From Coptis chinensis (Eukaryota; Streptophyta; Magnoliopsida; Ranunculales; Ranunculaceae), in the NCBI GenBank assembly GCA_015680905.1, contig CM027385.1, forward strand, positions 27,348,501 through 27,412,500: a DNA stretch of 64,000 nucleotides. The letters run 5' to 3'. Made by a program: the position numbers and the translations under genes. Under the pieces are notes generated by a model, which was not told where the DNA came from, searched no databases, and worked only from the letters and a program-made list of their open reading frames with translations. This document shows, piece after piece, positions 1 to 11,373 of the stretch (its first letter is position 1; each line of letters starts with the position of its first letter).

Positions 1-27
1 GAAGAGGATGAGGAGGATGAAGAATAA
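1..27 (+). CDS. C-terminal acidic tail of a truncated ORF (Ath1, probably env-like ORF)
   Basis: The first nine codons of the window read EEDEEDEE and a TAA stop. The frame is open from the window edge. The position, upstream of an Athila-type 3' region, polypurine tract and 3' LTR, fits the end of the extra (env-like) ORF that Athila-lineage elements carry after pol. Only the tail is visible, so the identity is inferred from location and not from homology. Confidence 0.4.
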   Translation, partial: EEDEEDEE

Positions 28-1839
28 AAGCGGGAGATAAGGTCAGTTTTTAATTCCAGTTAGTGTCTGCTTATGTCCCAAGAAATTTTATTCTGTTAAC
101 CCCATAATGGGTGGAACTCTTATAGAGTTGCGTCAGTTTTTTTTTTTTTATTTCCTATATTAATATGTTCTAACCTTGTTTTGCAGATGTTCCAGAATTT
201 CACGCGTTTCTATGGTATTTTTCCTACCCTATTTATTTAAATGCTTTGAGGACAAAACATGCTTCTTGTTTGGGGGGGGGGCATAGAAACACGTGTAATT
301 AAGGCATCTGTTAGGATATAGATATGTATAATATGCATTTGTTTTCAAGTTAAAAATTTCAAAAATATAAATAAATAAGTTTATGCTATACACTTAGGAA
401 TATTGGTATTGTTTTCTTTCTCTATGCTCTTAACAATCTAGAAGTCTCACGTAGCTTTTGCATCAGTATAATTGTTAGAAACTTAGGTTAATATGTAGGT
501 AATAATCTTTGCATTTATCTATAAATATATTACATGAGTATCTATGATTGTTAGCAGTTAGTTTCTGAAATCTAGGCTAGAGTACTTATTCTACAAATCC
601 TGTGAGAATATAGCCTAAAACCTTATATGAGCGAAACATTTGAAAAATGACATAAGGGAGAAGTAAAATCCGGATAGAGAAATCACACGTCCACTTGCTT
701 GATCACTATGCCATATCCTAAGGGAGAATTTAGGCCCTCTTTGGATCGATATAGTCAGAAATTCAAACCTATGAATTATTTTCCGCTAGTCGCCCCTCTT
801 GGCCTTTCTTTAGCCTTCCATAAACCACAATTCCTTTACCCTGTTACAAAAACAAAACAAAATAAAAAATTCAACTTACCCAATCTAGAATAAGTCTGAG
901 AATGGAATGAGTGAAGAAAGAAGAAGAGAAAAACCTGTGTAAACAAAAATTAGTTAGTTGCTTCATAAAAAGAAAAGAAGTTTCCATCCAAGGAAAAGAA
1001 AAAGAAAAATAGAAATAGAAATAAATAAAAACTCCAAAAAATAGAATAAAAGGGAGTCAAAAGCCAGAGAAAAGAAAAAAAAATATGGCTAAGGATGGAA
1101 ACAAAGTATAGAAGCAAAAGAAAATAACAAGGTTTTCTCTAAGTTACATAATATGAAGAATCTATTATCTCAGACTTGTCCTTTTGAATATCCATTTCCT
1201 TCCTTCTTAAACCATCTCCTAATCCCCGCAACACCTAATAAAGACCTCTAGCTCAATTAGGAATAGGTTAGTGTGATAGTAAGTGGCAGATGTGTTTGAT
1301 CGACTCCGGCTTCCTTGTGTGTCATTGAGATTGTAAGGTAAAAGTGTGCCCACCGCATTAACTTTGGAGTATGAAAACTTGAGCGGGGGAAAATCGTGAG
1401 TGTTTGTATCTTGACTTATATGTGAGAACCTACTTAAGGTCGCTATTCCGAAGTTTTTTAAACGAACACATTCTGCATTTCATAGTATTACTCATTGTAT
1501 ATATGTTTATTGTAGATGATTGATTATTATGCATATAGTAGCTTAGGTTTTGACTATTCTATATGCATTGCTAGTGAGATGTATAGTTAATTTAGAGCAT
1601 GAATAAGGAAACAATAGTTTTATTTCTTAGTCGTTGTAGTATAGATGAAGTTTGTGAGTACCTTCACTGGAAAACTCCCACGAGACTATAACTCATCCAC
1701 TAGGGAATTCCTAGTGGTTTAAGGCCTTGTTGCATATGGTCAATGCAATCGCACTCAGCGAAACGAGAGTAGTTAGAACTCCATTTTTGGTCACTTATTC
1801 TAATTTCTCATATTTGCTTGAGGACAAGCAAAATGCTAT
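28..1839 (+). other. Untranslated 3' region of Athila element Ath1
   Basis: There is no convincing coding sequence across about 1.8 kb. It contains a block at about 241-281 (gaggacaaaacatgc followed by a run of ten G) that resembles the gaggaca...GGGGG signature commonly seen after Athila ORFs. It also has a purine-rich A/G stretch at about 900-1130. The region ends in a second gaggacaagc motif at 1820-1830, just before the polypurine tract. A 64-codon open frame at 699-893 has no recognisable domain and is treated as chance. Confidence 0.55.
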
Positions 1840-1851
1840 TTGGGGGTGGTT
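1840..1851 (+). promoter_or_regulatory. Polypurine tract of Ath1
   Basis: TTGGGGGTGGTT lies directly against the first TG of the LTR that starts at 1852. A G-rich tract in this position primes plus-strand DNA synthesis in LTR retrotransposons. Its presence shows that the LTR to its right is a 3' LTR of a plus-strand element whose body lies to the left of the window. Confidence 0.8.
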
Positions 1852-3351
1852 TGATAAGAGCCCAAAACTGTAGTTTTAACCCCTTAACAATCGTACTTTT
1901 AGACCAATTATGTGAGTAATAATTAATAGTTAATACTGATTATTTGTTTTTATGCGTTTCAGGCTTCAAAGTCAATTATGTGCAGAAATGTGCCACTTTG
2001 ATGATATAAAGGAGCAATGGTTGGTTGCTAAGGAGTTCTATGATTAAAGGCCAAGATTCAAGAAGACAAAGCCTTTGTAAAGCTCGGTCAAAAGGTGAAA
2101 AGTCAAAGTCCATGCGGGCAGAAACAGTGCACAAAGTCAGCAGAACTTCTGAAGACCATATATTTGAACTCAGACCTTGGATTTGGGCTTACGTTATGTC
2201 AAAACGACCGGCTCGGAAAGAGCTTTCCAATGGTCTAAGCCTTGACCCAATCAAAGGAGCAAAAGTGGACGAAACATCTATTGAAACCGAATCCAACTAA
2301 AAAGGGTCTGTGGACTGAAGGAATTGGGTTTTGGGCCTGATTCTCTGGCCCAAAACATGGCTCTAAGCCCATGCACGATTTTGGATCTGATTTTCCCCAT
2401 ATCAACAAAGAAGACTTAACTCTTAAGATATCTAGTAGCTTAGGATAGAAAGTAGCCATTAGAATAGCTTCTAGATCTAGTTTTAATTGTTTTTAATTAA
2501 GTTTAGTTTCATTTTCATTCCTTGTTTTAGATTAAACCTTTAAAATATTGTTATTCATTTGATTAGATTAATAAAATAGTTTATTATTATTCAATTCGTT
2601 TTCTATCATTACATTTATAGATCTAGTTTAAATTCTTGTTGATATCATTTCTTAATTATTAATTAGATTTCAATTATTGTTTGTTAAATTAGTAAAGTTG
2701 GAATCTTGATATTATGTTTAGTCTAGATTCATATGGAAATGATTGCAGAATGATTCTCGGCTAAACCTCCATTAGAGGGGGTTAATAAGCCTTGATAAAA
2801 GCTTGATTCCGATTATCGTAGAGTCGTCGTAATTTCTATTCCACTCTAGAAATGATTAATTCACCATGAGAATGGGTTTAATAATTCACATGCTAGTTAT
2901 GAATTGGTAGAAGTGCCATGTGTAATTAGGGATTGGGAAGAACCAATTGTTTTGCGTAGCAGTTCAATTCGGATTACGACGATTCGTCGTTAGTAAGTTA
3001 AGTTGAGTTAAGGTGGAATCCCCACCCCCCCCTCCCCCCCCTAATTCCTTATCATAGAATCAACGCAGCATTCCATAGTTAATTAGTCGTATCTTGTGGG
3101 TAGTTACATCGTAGTTTATAATTCGTAAATCTCTCATTAGACTTTAGTTAAGATTATTTATACTTAGAGAACATTACTATGTGAAAGAACTAGGAGTGGA
3201 ACGAACTTCCTACTCCACTATATTTGTTTAATTTGATTAAGAGTAGAAAACTTTGATAAATTAGATTCACGAATATAGTTCTAGTTTTACTAGCGTGTAG
3301 AGTTCTCGTGAGCTTTAGTCATTGGTAAAACTACTCTTTTTACGTTTATCA
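1852..3351 (+). mobile_element. 3' LTR of Athila-lineage element Ath1 (family 1), complete
   Basis: The LTR starts TGATAAGAGCCCAAAACTG and ends TTTATCA, 1500 bp. The same start recurs in the LTRs at 8175-9662 (minus), 19846-22514 (minus) and 53488-54962 (plus), which defines family 1. The next base to the right is pol sequence of Ath2 on the opposite strand, so Ath1 is inserted inside Ath2. A C-rich tract at 3020-3041 is expanded relative to the other family-1 LTRs. Short open frames inside the LTR are not coding. Confidence 0.85.
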
Positions 3352-3706
3352 TAAGTCTAGATAAGTGGTCGGCAACTACGTTTTCGACCCCTCTTTTGTC
3401 TTTTATTTCTAATGTGAACTCTTGCAGGAGAAGAATCCATCGGATTAATCTCTGTTTAGCATCCTTCTTTGCAAGAAGGTACCTAAGGGCTGCATGGTCC
3501 GTGTAAACTAAAGTTTTAGAACCAACCAAATAAGGACGTAACTTATCTAAAGCATAAATGACAGCTAAGAATTCTTTTTCAGTAGTTGTATAATTCCGTT
3601 GAGCATCGTTTAAGGTTTTACTAGCATAATAAATAACAATGGACTTATTATCTAGTTTCTGTCCCAAGACAGCACCAACTGCATAATCACTAGCATCACA
3701 CATGAG
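3352..3706 (-). pseudogene. Ath2 pol: RNase H domain
   Basis: This is the Ty3/gypsy RNase H that degrades the RNA strand of the RNA-DNA hybrid. Visible acidic positions are in [15 protein letters not shown] (first D), [15 protein letters not shown] (E), [12 protein letters not shown] (D) and VVADHLSRL (last D). Homology stops after DHLSRL because Ath1 is inserted there. The open frame runs about 20 codons further into the LTR and that part is meaningless. The linker before MCDAS is in another frame, so there is a frameshift near 3710. Confidence 0.85.
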
Positions 3707-3716
3707 TTCGAAAAGT

Positions 3717-4891
3717 TTAGACCAATGGAGGTGTATAATTGGTGCGAGAGGGTTGGCTGGCTTTTAAAGTTTCAAAAGCACGCTTACAGTTAAAATTAAA
3801 ATCAAAGATGGCATCCTTTAAAAGCAGATTAGTTAAAAGACTAGCTATTTTCGAGAAATCTTTAATAAAGCGCCTATAAAAACCTGCATGGCCTAGAAAG
3901 GCTCTAATATCACGGACAGTCCGTGGTATAGGTAGAGTCGCTATCTTATCTAGTTTGGCCTTATTTACTTCGATGCCATCACTAGATACAATGTGACCTA
4001 TAGTACTATGCCCTTTTTCACCATGAAATGACACTTTTCCCAATTTAAAACGAGGCTCTTTTCTTCACACCGTGTCAAAACCTTAGACAGGTTTAACAAA
4101 CAATCTGTGAAGGAGTCTCCATAGATAGAAAAATCATCCATGAAAACTTCCATAAAGCGCTCTACCATGTCACTAAATATATGAAGCATACACCGCTGGA
4201 AGGGACCAGGAGCATTACAAAGGCCAAAAGTCATTCGTTTATAGGCATACGTTCTAAAAGGACATGTGAATGTAGTCTTTTCTTGGTCATCAATATCAAT
4301 AATAATCTGAAAATAGCCAGAGTAGCCATCCAGAAAACAATAAAAAGCATGACCAGCTAGACGTTCGAGCATCTGATCTATAAAAGGTAAGGGAAAGTGA
4401 TTCTTTTGTGTCATAGCATTTAAACGTCTGTAATCAATACAGATTCTCCATTTCATAGGACCTTGTGTGAGAACATAGTCACCCTTAGCGTTAAGTACCA
4501 TGGTAACCCCTGAATTCTTAGGAACTACATGAATGAGACTTACCCATCCGTTATCGGAGATTGGGTATATGATACCCGCATCGAGTAATCGTAAGACTTC
4601 TTCCCTAACCACCTCTTTCATGGCAGGGTTCAAGCGACGCTGAGGTTCGCGAGAAGTCTTCGCGTTATCCTCCAAATGGATACGATGAGTGCAAACATTA
4701 GGGTTAATTCCCTTAATGTCGGCTAGGGACCAACCAATCGCAGACCGATGTTCCCTAATCACCCTGATTAAACATGTCTCTTCATCCTTAGATAATAGAG
4801 AAGATATAATTACCGGATGACTACCATCCGGATCAAGTTGAATATATTTTAACTCGGGAAGAGGTTTCATACCGGGTGGAAGGAATGTCAA
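3717..4891 (-). pseudogene. Ath2 pol: reverse transcriptase (fingers, palm, thumb)
   Basis: RNA-templated DNA polymerase of an Athila-type element. Visible blocks in order are MKPLPELKYIQLDPDG, the fingers motif RICIDYRRLNAMT, LPFIDQMLERLAGH, FCFLDGYSGYFQI (first catalytic D), RMTFGLCNAPGPFQRCM, and the catalytic box VFMDDFSIYGDS with F in place of the usual Y. The thumb (GHIVSSDGIEV...[16 protein letters not shown]) lies at 4020-3830 in a shifted frame, overlapping the end of the RT frame at 3998-4043. The frameshift near 4020 breaks the polyprotein. Confidence 0.9.
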
Positions 4892-5177
4892 TAAAACGGA
4901 AGGGGGTCATCTTACAATTGGTGTGGACTCAAGGATGGTGTTGACTTCCTCTAATTAGGAGTCATTTACAAAATCTGAAGTTAAAAAGTCATTTACAAAA
5001 GGAATTTATACATATGGTTTTCGGAAACGTGTTGTTAAAATAATTTTGAGCTAAGCTCTCGATCATGCTAACCTCCCCATCTATAGGCGATTCTCGTAAC
5101 TATTTCATCATTTTAAAACATTTACCTCAACAGAAAGATGGCTAAAAGATAAGGAACATCTTACCATCGTGGCAATT

Positions 5178-6740
5178 TTATAAAGCGTTGGCGGTTGCCA
5201 AGAAGGGACGCCCTAAGATGATCGGTACAGAGTCGTTAGCGACTTCTATATCGAGGATAACAAAATCTGCAGGATAGTAGAAATCCTGAACCTTAACAAG
5301 CACATTTTCCACTACACCCTTAGGATACTTTATAGATCTGTCCGCTAACAGCAACGTCATTTTTATAGGTTGCATTTCTTGTAGACTTATTTGTTTATAC
5401 AAATAAAATGGGAGTAAGTTAACACTCGCCCCCAAGTCTAATAAAGCGGTCGTCGTGTAGGATTCTCCTAAGGTGCATTTTACAGTAGGATGACCAGGGT
5501 CCTTGTACTTAACAATTTCATTATTTTCTGATAAAGTTGGGAACTGTTCAGTTAGAAAGGCGTCTTTAGGTATGTTGGTCTTACGCCTAGTAGTGCACAA
5601 CTCCTTAAGAAACTTAGCGTAGTTAGGTAGCTTTTTAATAGCTTCGAGAAAAGGAAGGTTTATCGTTAGATATTTGAAAACGTTCCTAATCTCTTCAAAG
5701 TTTGTATCCCTGGTTAGCATGGCTAATTTCTGGGGAAACGGTGGTTTCGCTCTATATTTAGCGTATGGCTCAACTAGATGTCTAACCTTGGGTATCTGTT
5801 TCTTAGGTTGTGGTTTAACTGGTACCTCTACAGTGGTAGGCTCTTCAGTTTCTATTTCGGTATCTAGTTCGATATCCGGTGTAGGGACTACTGGTGGGGT
5901 AACTATATGCATAGTTACTTTGTTATCAACCACTTTACCAGAACGGAGAGTGGTGATGGCATTTAGCTCACCTACGGTTGTGGTTACCATACTAGTATTA
6001 CCGTTTACCTCAAAGGCTGTGTTTGCTATTTTAGGGTTTGATATGGCTTGGCCTGGAAACATGCCTTTTGGTTGGGCTTTCTCTTGGGCTAACTGTTGTA
6101 TGCCCTGATTTATGGATTGTAAGATCTGTTGGTTCGATTGAGTTATTGATTGGAAAAGTTGTTGGGCAACCTGTATAAAGGTGTCGATACGATCCGGTTG
6201 TGTAGGTGTAGTAGTCACAGGTGGTGCGACTGGAACTATCTCACGTTGATTATTTATGGGCGGGTTGTGATAGTTATTATTGTTAACCGGAACGATACCT
6301 CTATTGGTATTATAACTATTATAATTACCCTGACCTTGTGGTTGCGCTTGGTTGTTATAATTATTATAATTACCCTGACCTTGTCCTTGTCTAGGTGGAG
6401 CTTGGTTATAATTGTTTGCTTGCCTAACATTTTGGTTATTAAACCCTGGAGGTGTAACTTGTTGATTATTTCGCCAACTGAAGTTGGGATTTTGTCTCCA
6501 TGGGGCATTAGGAATATGATAGCTATTACTGGAGCAAACATTATCTTGCTCTGATTGTTGTTGTTCATAGGCGAGAGGACAATAGGAGTCAGGGTGCTCA
6601 GGACTCAAATAGAAATTACATGGGTTGGAGTTGACATTCATGACGGGGATAGGCTTTTGTTGAACAGAAATAGCCTCTACCTTTTTAGTTAGAGATTCGA
6701 TTAAATTTTTAAGTTCAGGATCGGGTTTCATCTCAAACAT
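5178..6740 (-). pseudogene. Ath2 gag C-terminus and aspartic protease
   Basis: A 520-codon open frame. The N-terminal part has a single zinc knuckle CNFYLSPEHPDSYC, in which the second Cys of the CX2CX4HX4C pattern is Tyr; the Ath5 copy keeps Cys. A long Asn/Gln-rich low-complexity segment follows. The protease carries LLDLGASVNLLP (catalytic D in DLGAS) and ends with VPIILGRPFLATANAL, typical for Athila. The upstream gag is in the same frame but separated by a stop. It is followed by about 290 bp of degraded linker to RT, which has no clear open frame. Confidence 0.85.
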
Positions 6741-6800
6741 ACCGGCGACCTTAACTGTTGAAGAAGAACTAGCAGAACGGGGGATATCATCACTACCCCC

Positions 6801-7559
6801 TCAATTATTATTGCACTTAGTTTGATCTTTTAAAAATTTGTAAGCCTCCGAGGCTCCTTTACTTAGGAAACTACCCCCATTCATTATGTCAAGGACTTCT
6901 TTATGGTGGTGTAGAAGTCCTTTGAAAAAGGCACGAACTAACGTGTCTTTCGTTAGGTTATGATGTGTACATTCTATAAGGAGATCGGTGAAATGATTAC
7001 AAGGCTCTAAAAATGATTCATGAGGATTTTGTCGAAAGAAATGAATCTTGGAAAGCATCTCATCCGTCTTTAGGGGTGGGTAAAAATGTTCCATAAACAG
7101 CTGAACAAGTTTAGCCCACGAGTCCGCAGAATTAGGCGCTTGGGCAGTTAACCAAGACGCCGCCTTATCAGCTAAGGTGAAGGGAAATACCCTCAATTTA
7201 ATTTGTTCCGCACCAACCGTAGGATGGTGGAATGTTGTAAGGACTTGTTCAATCCTACGCATGTGCTGATAAGGTTTTTCATGGTCTAAACCATGAAAAA
7301 CGGGTAACAAATTACATATGTTTGGGGGGATTCGAAAATCCCCCACTGGGTCTGCTAGAACGATGCAAGATTTAGGGTTATCGCTCAAGGCTTTGTAAAA
7401 GTCGGAGAGAGGAGTCTCTCTTTCTTCAGCCATTATGTCAGGTGTGGTGTGTGGAATAGTAGCTAGAGGTGTAGTGATTGGTATACTAGATAGACGTGTT
7501 TGTTGAAGTTGACGGTTAATTACGTTCGGTGTTTTTCTCCGACTAGACCTCAATCTCAT
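6801..7559 (-). pseudogene. Ath2 gag (retrotransposon capsid domain)
   Basis: 252 codons starting MRLRSSRRKT, the start also found in Ath5 and, followed by a stop, in Ath4. The capsid-like block ADKAASWLTAQAPNSADSW...FMEHFYPPLKT...FFRQNPHESF is the classic Athila/Retrotrans_gag signature. The frame ends at NNN-TGA where Ath5 reads NNN-TGG, so a Trp codon probably became a stop by a G to A change. Read-through would join it to the protease ORF that starts at 6740. Confidence 0.88.
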
Positions 7560-7796
7560 GCAAGGGTAAGTCTAAACACGACAACACTCTAAACAATCTT
7601 GATATACTAGTATAAACCTTTAACTGGAGATGCGAGGTGTGGAAGAAAAGAGTACCTGAATGCCTCCTTGCTTCGCTTACGAATAACGTCTTGTTTACGC
7701 GTGCTCAGTGTGTATAACAAGTTAGAACACTGAAAACTTGAAGAAATGGAAAGTTTGAAACAAACCTGAGGAAATCGGGCAATTTCAGCAGAGGGC

Positions 7797-8035
7797 AGTG
7801 CTTGCTCTGTTTTGGGCGCATAAATGCGCTCATTTACAACTAACTCGAGTTCAGGTCTTTGGCGCAGGTGGCGCTTGTTTTGGGAGCAAGTGCGCTCAAG
7901 ACTTGTCCGATGTCTAGTGTTTGAGCGTAGGTGGCGCTCTATTTGGGCACAGGTGCGCTCCATACAAAAATGAATTTCCAGGCGTTTGAGCGCTGGTAGC
8001 GCTCAATATGGGCGGAGGTGCACTCCTTGTATTTT
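7797..8035 (-). repeat. GAGCGC-rich degenerate repeats in the Ath2 leader
   Basis: Between gag and the PBS, units built around GAGCGC-n-ACC-n-GCGCTC recur about five times at irregular 40-60 bp spacing. Examples are gagcgccacctacgctc and gagcgctaccagcgctc. The stretch is unusually CpG-rich compared with its AT-rich surroundings. The same motif set occurs in the Ath5 leader at 55100-55250. No open frame explains it. Confidence 0.6.
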
Positions 8036-8158
8036 CGCGAGGAAAATTTAAGTGCTGAAACGGACAACCACAGTATGAATCAAACAAGGGTGGGTGGGTT
8101 TAATGGGACTTAAAAATGACTAATTATACTATGAAACTAATGCTAAAGGGAACTAAGA

Positions 8159-8172
8159 TGGCAGCGGCGCCA
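8159..8172 (-). promoter_or_regulatory. Primer binding site of Ath2
   Basis: On the minus strand TGGCGCCGCTGCCA follows the LTR end (TCA) after two A bases. TGGCGCC-type sites are usual for Athila elements. I did not determine the tRNA. Confidence 0.85.
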
Positions 8173-8174
8173 TT

Positions 8175-9662
8175 TGATTACCGTAAAATAACTAGATTTA
8201 CTAATGAATAAAGCAATGAAACTATAAAGGAAAGTAAAACTAAAACTAAACTTGTTACTAGATTATCAAAGATATTTTTTTACTCTCAATCGTATTGAGA
8301 TATAGGGGAGTAAATGATTCGTTCCACTCCTAGTTCGTTAGCATGCGATGGTTTCGTGTCAACTAATCAGTCCAAAGTGTAATGAGAGATTTACGAGGGG
8401 AATTCTATACTACGAGGTGAATTCAATTAACAAGTTACGAATAACAAAATGATAGAATGCTAAGGGTTTGAATCTAGATAAAGAATTAAAGAGAATTGAA
8501 TCCACCTTAACTCGACTTAATCAACTAACAAAGACTCGTCATGATCCAAATTGAATGCTTCGCATATCAAAATAGTAATTCTAATCCCTAATTATACATG
8601 GCATCTCTACCAATCAATAACTAGCATGTGAGGTCGTCCACCCATTCTCATGGCGAATCAACGACCTTCTAGAGTGGAATAAACTCTCACGACGATTTCT
8701 AAGTTAACAAGGATCAAGCTTCATCAAGGCTTCTTCAACCCCCTCTAATGGAGATTTAGCCTTGAGTCATACTACTATCATTTCCCATTGAATTAAAACT
8801 AGACATCATATAAAACTTCTATCTTATGCAATTTTACTAAACAATAATTGAAATCTCAGGTAATAAATAGGAAATGAATAACAAGTAATAAAGGAATTTA
8901 GATCTAAACAATTGTAAATGACAAAAATCAAAATGAACAAGAATCTACTATTTTATTTATCTAATCAAGCAATAACAATATTTTCGAAGTTTAATCTAAA
9001 ACAAGGAATGAAAATGAAACTAAACTTAATTAAAAACAATTAAAACTAGATCTAGAATTATCTATATTTTAGGTCTAATTAGCTACCATTAACAAAGAGC
9101 TAAACTTTTGTTTTTATATGCTTCAGATCCAAAAATCGTGCATGGGCTTGGAGCCATGTTTTGGGCCGAAAAATCAAGCCCAAAACCCAATTCTTTCAGT
9201 CCAAAAAGGCCTCTTCAGCTAGAGTTGGTTTTGACAAACTTTTTGTCTACTTCTACTCCTCTGATTTGGTCCAGGCTTAGACCATTGGAAAGCTCTTTTT
9301 GAGCCAGTCATTTTGACGTAAGGTAGGCCCAATTCCGAGGTCTGAGTCCAAAGATATGGTCTTCGGAAGTTCTGCTGACTTTGTGCAATGTTTCTGCCCG
9401 CGTGGACTTTGACTTTTCATCTTTTGACCGGGCTTTACAGAGGCTTTGTCTTCTTGAAAATTGGCCTTAATCACAAAACTCCTTAGCAACCGACCTTTGC
9501 TCCTTTATTTTGCTAAAGTGGCACATTTCTGCACATAATGGACTTTGAAGCCTAAAATGCATAAAAACACGTAATCAGTATTAACTCTTACTTATTATTC
9601 ACATAATTGGTTTAAAAGTACAATTGTTAAGGGGTTAAAACTACAGTTTTGGGCTCTTATCA
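8175..9662 (-). mobile_element. 5' LTR of Ath2 (family 1)
   Basis: 1488 bp. Read on the minus strand it starts TGATAAGAGCCCAAAACTG at 9662 and ends GGTAATCA at 8175, just before the PBS. A TATA-like sequence, TATATAAAAAC on the minus strand, lies at about 9107-9118 and would drive transcription leftward. The right flank (9663-9667, tccat) is Tat sequence; the partner target-site duplication is outside the window. Confidence 0.88.
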
Positions 9663-9675
9663 TCCATCTTATCTG

Positions 9676-9683
9676 TATATAAA
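9676..9683 (+). promoter_or_regulatory. TATA box of the Tat antisense gene
   Basis: TATATAAA followed by GG lies 107-114 bp before the ATG at 9790 on the plus strand, a suitable distance for a plant core promoter. The sequence between is a plausible 5' UTR rich in C and T. The Ath2 LTR begins only 13 bp upstream, so any proximal promoter elements are displaced. Confidence 0.55.
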
Positions 9684-10332
9684 GGATCTGGTGAGAGAAC
9701 CCTCATTATCTCTTCCACTACTTTTTCCCTGTATATTGATCTCCCATTAGGGTTTAACTAAAACTCCAAACTTTCTTTCTTTTCTAATCATGAATCCTAA
9801 CTGGTCACTTATAAACTTCGGGGATCTCTCTTCCCTGGAACTAATCTGAGAGAAATTTCACATCCCTGATGATAACAGTCTAGAGTGGGGGAGATTGTCT
9901 GATGAGTTGGCCTACAAGGAAGTGGCGCTCATCACCATTGGTCAACTTAGGGCCGTACTCACCCTTCCCCTCCACCCACTGCTAAGAGAATGTCTGATCC
10001 ATTTCAATCTTGCTCTTGGTCAAGCAGCACCCCTGTTCTACAGAACTGTCATGTACTCTGCCATACTGGCAAAGAGGCATGGATTAGTTCTGAATTGTTT
10101 GGTGTTTGGGTATTTTATGAGGTTTAGCGTATTCGAGACCAATCTTACCATTATCTCATGACCAGAGACAAGAACTCTCCGGTTGTCTTTTTCGAGGGGA
10201 AGCAGAGTGATGAGGGTTGGGCTGATCATCACCTTCTTGTGTTGGTTGATGTGTGGGACATTCGTTTTTTTTATGCTGATGGTGAGCTTGTGGGAATTCC
10301 TATTCCCAGAAAACATACTTATGCTCCAACAA

Positions 10333-10408
10333 GTAAGTCTTTTTTCTCACAAATTTTGTAATCATTATAAGAGTCTTTCGACTGAGTTTCTTTGCTATTA
10401 TTCCTTAG
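10333..10408 (+). other. Predicted intron 1 of the Tat antisense gene
   Basis: 76 bp with donor CCAACAA/gtaagtc and acceptor ttccttag/ATGG. Removing it joins the frame ending ...HTYAPT to the frame beginning GSSPWNQL, whose coding looks continuous. The intron is T-rich, as is usual in plants. Confidence 0.65.
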
Positions 10409-11373
10409 ATGGCTCTTCCCCCTGGAATCAACTGACTGCAACTGATACTGCTACAGTGGACTTCATCAAGAAGATCCCTACGGAACAAAGGTTGCCTTGG
10501 GTGATAGTTCCTGATCCCACCCACCATTTTGAATATTTCAATATGTCTGCTGAAGAATTGCTGCAACTTGCCCCGGCTTTTCCCTTTTTGGGATAAACAC
10601 TGTGAATTCTGGGCGCATAGTACTCCCTCCTCCTGTAGATCAGGATGTTGGACTTCTTCCTCCTCCAGTTCAGGATGAATCATCTTTGAATACTAGAGAG
10701 GAAACCGCAAGGAGAAGAGTTTTGTGGCAACCTCAGGTGATGCTACGATGTCGGGCTCAGTTTAGGAGCCTGCTGTCAGTGATGATGGTGTGATCACTGG
10801 CGGGAGGGGCCCTAAACTACCTCATGAACTGTTGGAGGCTAGTAATTTTAAAAGGGAAGTACGTGTGTCTAACCATTCAAGACTTTCACTGTGAGTAAAG
10901 AAACACTTTTCATGGTTCCTACGAGTATTCCCCATTTTAGTAAGTCTTTTGAGAAAGTAGTTGTGTCCCTACCAGTTCCAGATCTTCCTATAAGTTCTGA
11001 ACAAGCTGGTGACAATGTACCTTTGATTGTTGACCCTTCCCTCCCTAGTAACCTTAAGGGGAAGGGCATTGTGGAGACAACTGCTGTAACTGTTGCTCTC
11101 CTTCCTCCTCGATTGGGTGATAGGAGGAGGGTGAGTGATGACATTCCCTTCTCGCCACAATCTCCAGATTCCCCTAAAAGGGAGATGATCGTGGAGATGA
11201 GGCATTGCGGCCGAACTGATAAACTTCTTGTTACCAACAAATACTCTATTAATGATGTTGATATCGCACTTGGAGTTCTGGAAGATGCGCGACTTCCTAT
11301 TGACAAAGTTTAAGAAAATATGGCTGGGAGTCTGGATCTATCCTTTCACCGATCTATTATTTATCTTGCCAAG

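Larger units (their letters stand above)
3352..9662 (-). mobile_element. Ath2: Athila-lineage Ty3/gypsy retrotransposon (family 1), interrupted at the RNase H/integrase junction
   Basis: Read on the minus strand, the order is 5' LTR (9662-8175), PBS, leader, gag, protease, RT and RNase H. The element then stops abruptly at 3352, against the end of the Ath1 LTR. Integrase, the 3' region and the 3' LTR must lie beyond the left window edge, past the rest of Ath1. The right end sits in the Tat element, 13 bp before the TATA box of its antisense gene. The frames carry a few stops and frameshifts, so it is not an active copy. Confidence 0.85.

Noticed and set aside
3290..3351. Initially read as a truncated or rearranged junction between Ath1 and Ath2
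   Set aside because: The sequence ending TTTATCA at 3351 is the normal family-1 LTR end, so it is a clean insertion of Ath1 into Ath2.
5674..6568. Open frames opposite and alongside the Asn/Gln-rich Ath2 gag C-terminus, including a 144-codon frame rich in Ser/Val/Thr
   Set aside because: They are shadows of the low-complexity gag/protease coding strand with no independent domain.
9108..9302. Open frame (IVHGLGAMFWAEKSSPKP type) recurring on the antisense strand of several family-1 LTRs (also about 2235-2459, 20767-20952, 53819-54037 and 63732-63947)
   Set aside because: All copies are in homologous LTR sequence and opposite to element transcription. The similarity is explained by LTR homology; there is no conserved start, end or domain.
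10405..11306. Minus-strand open frames inside the Tat antisense gene
   Set aside because: They oppose the better supported plus-strand gene with introns and lack recognisable domains.
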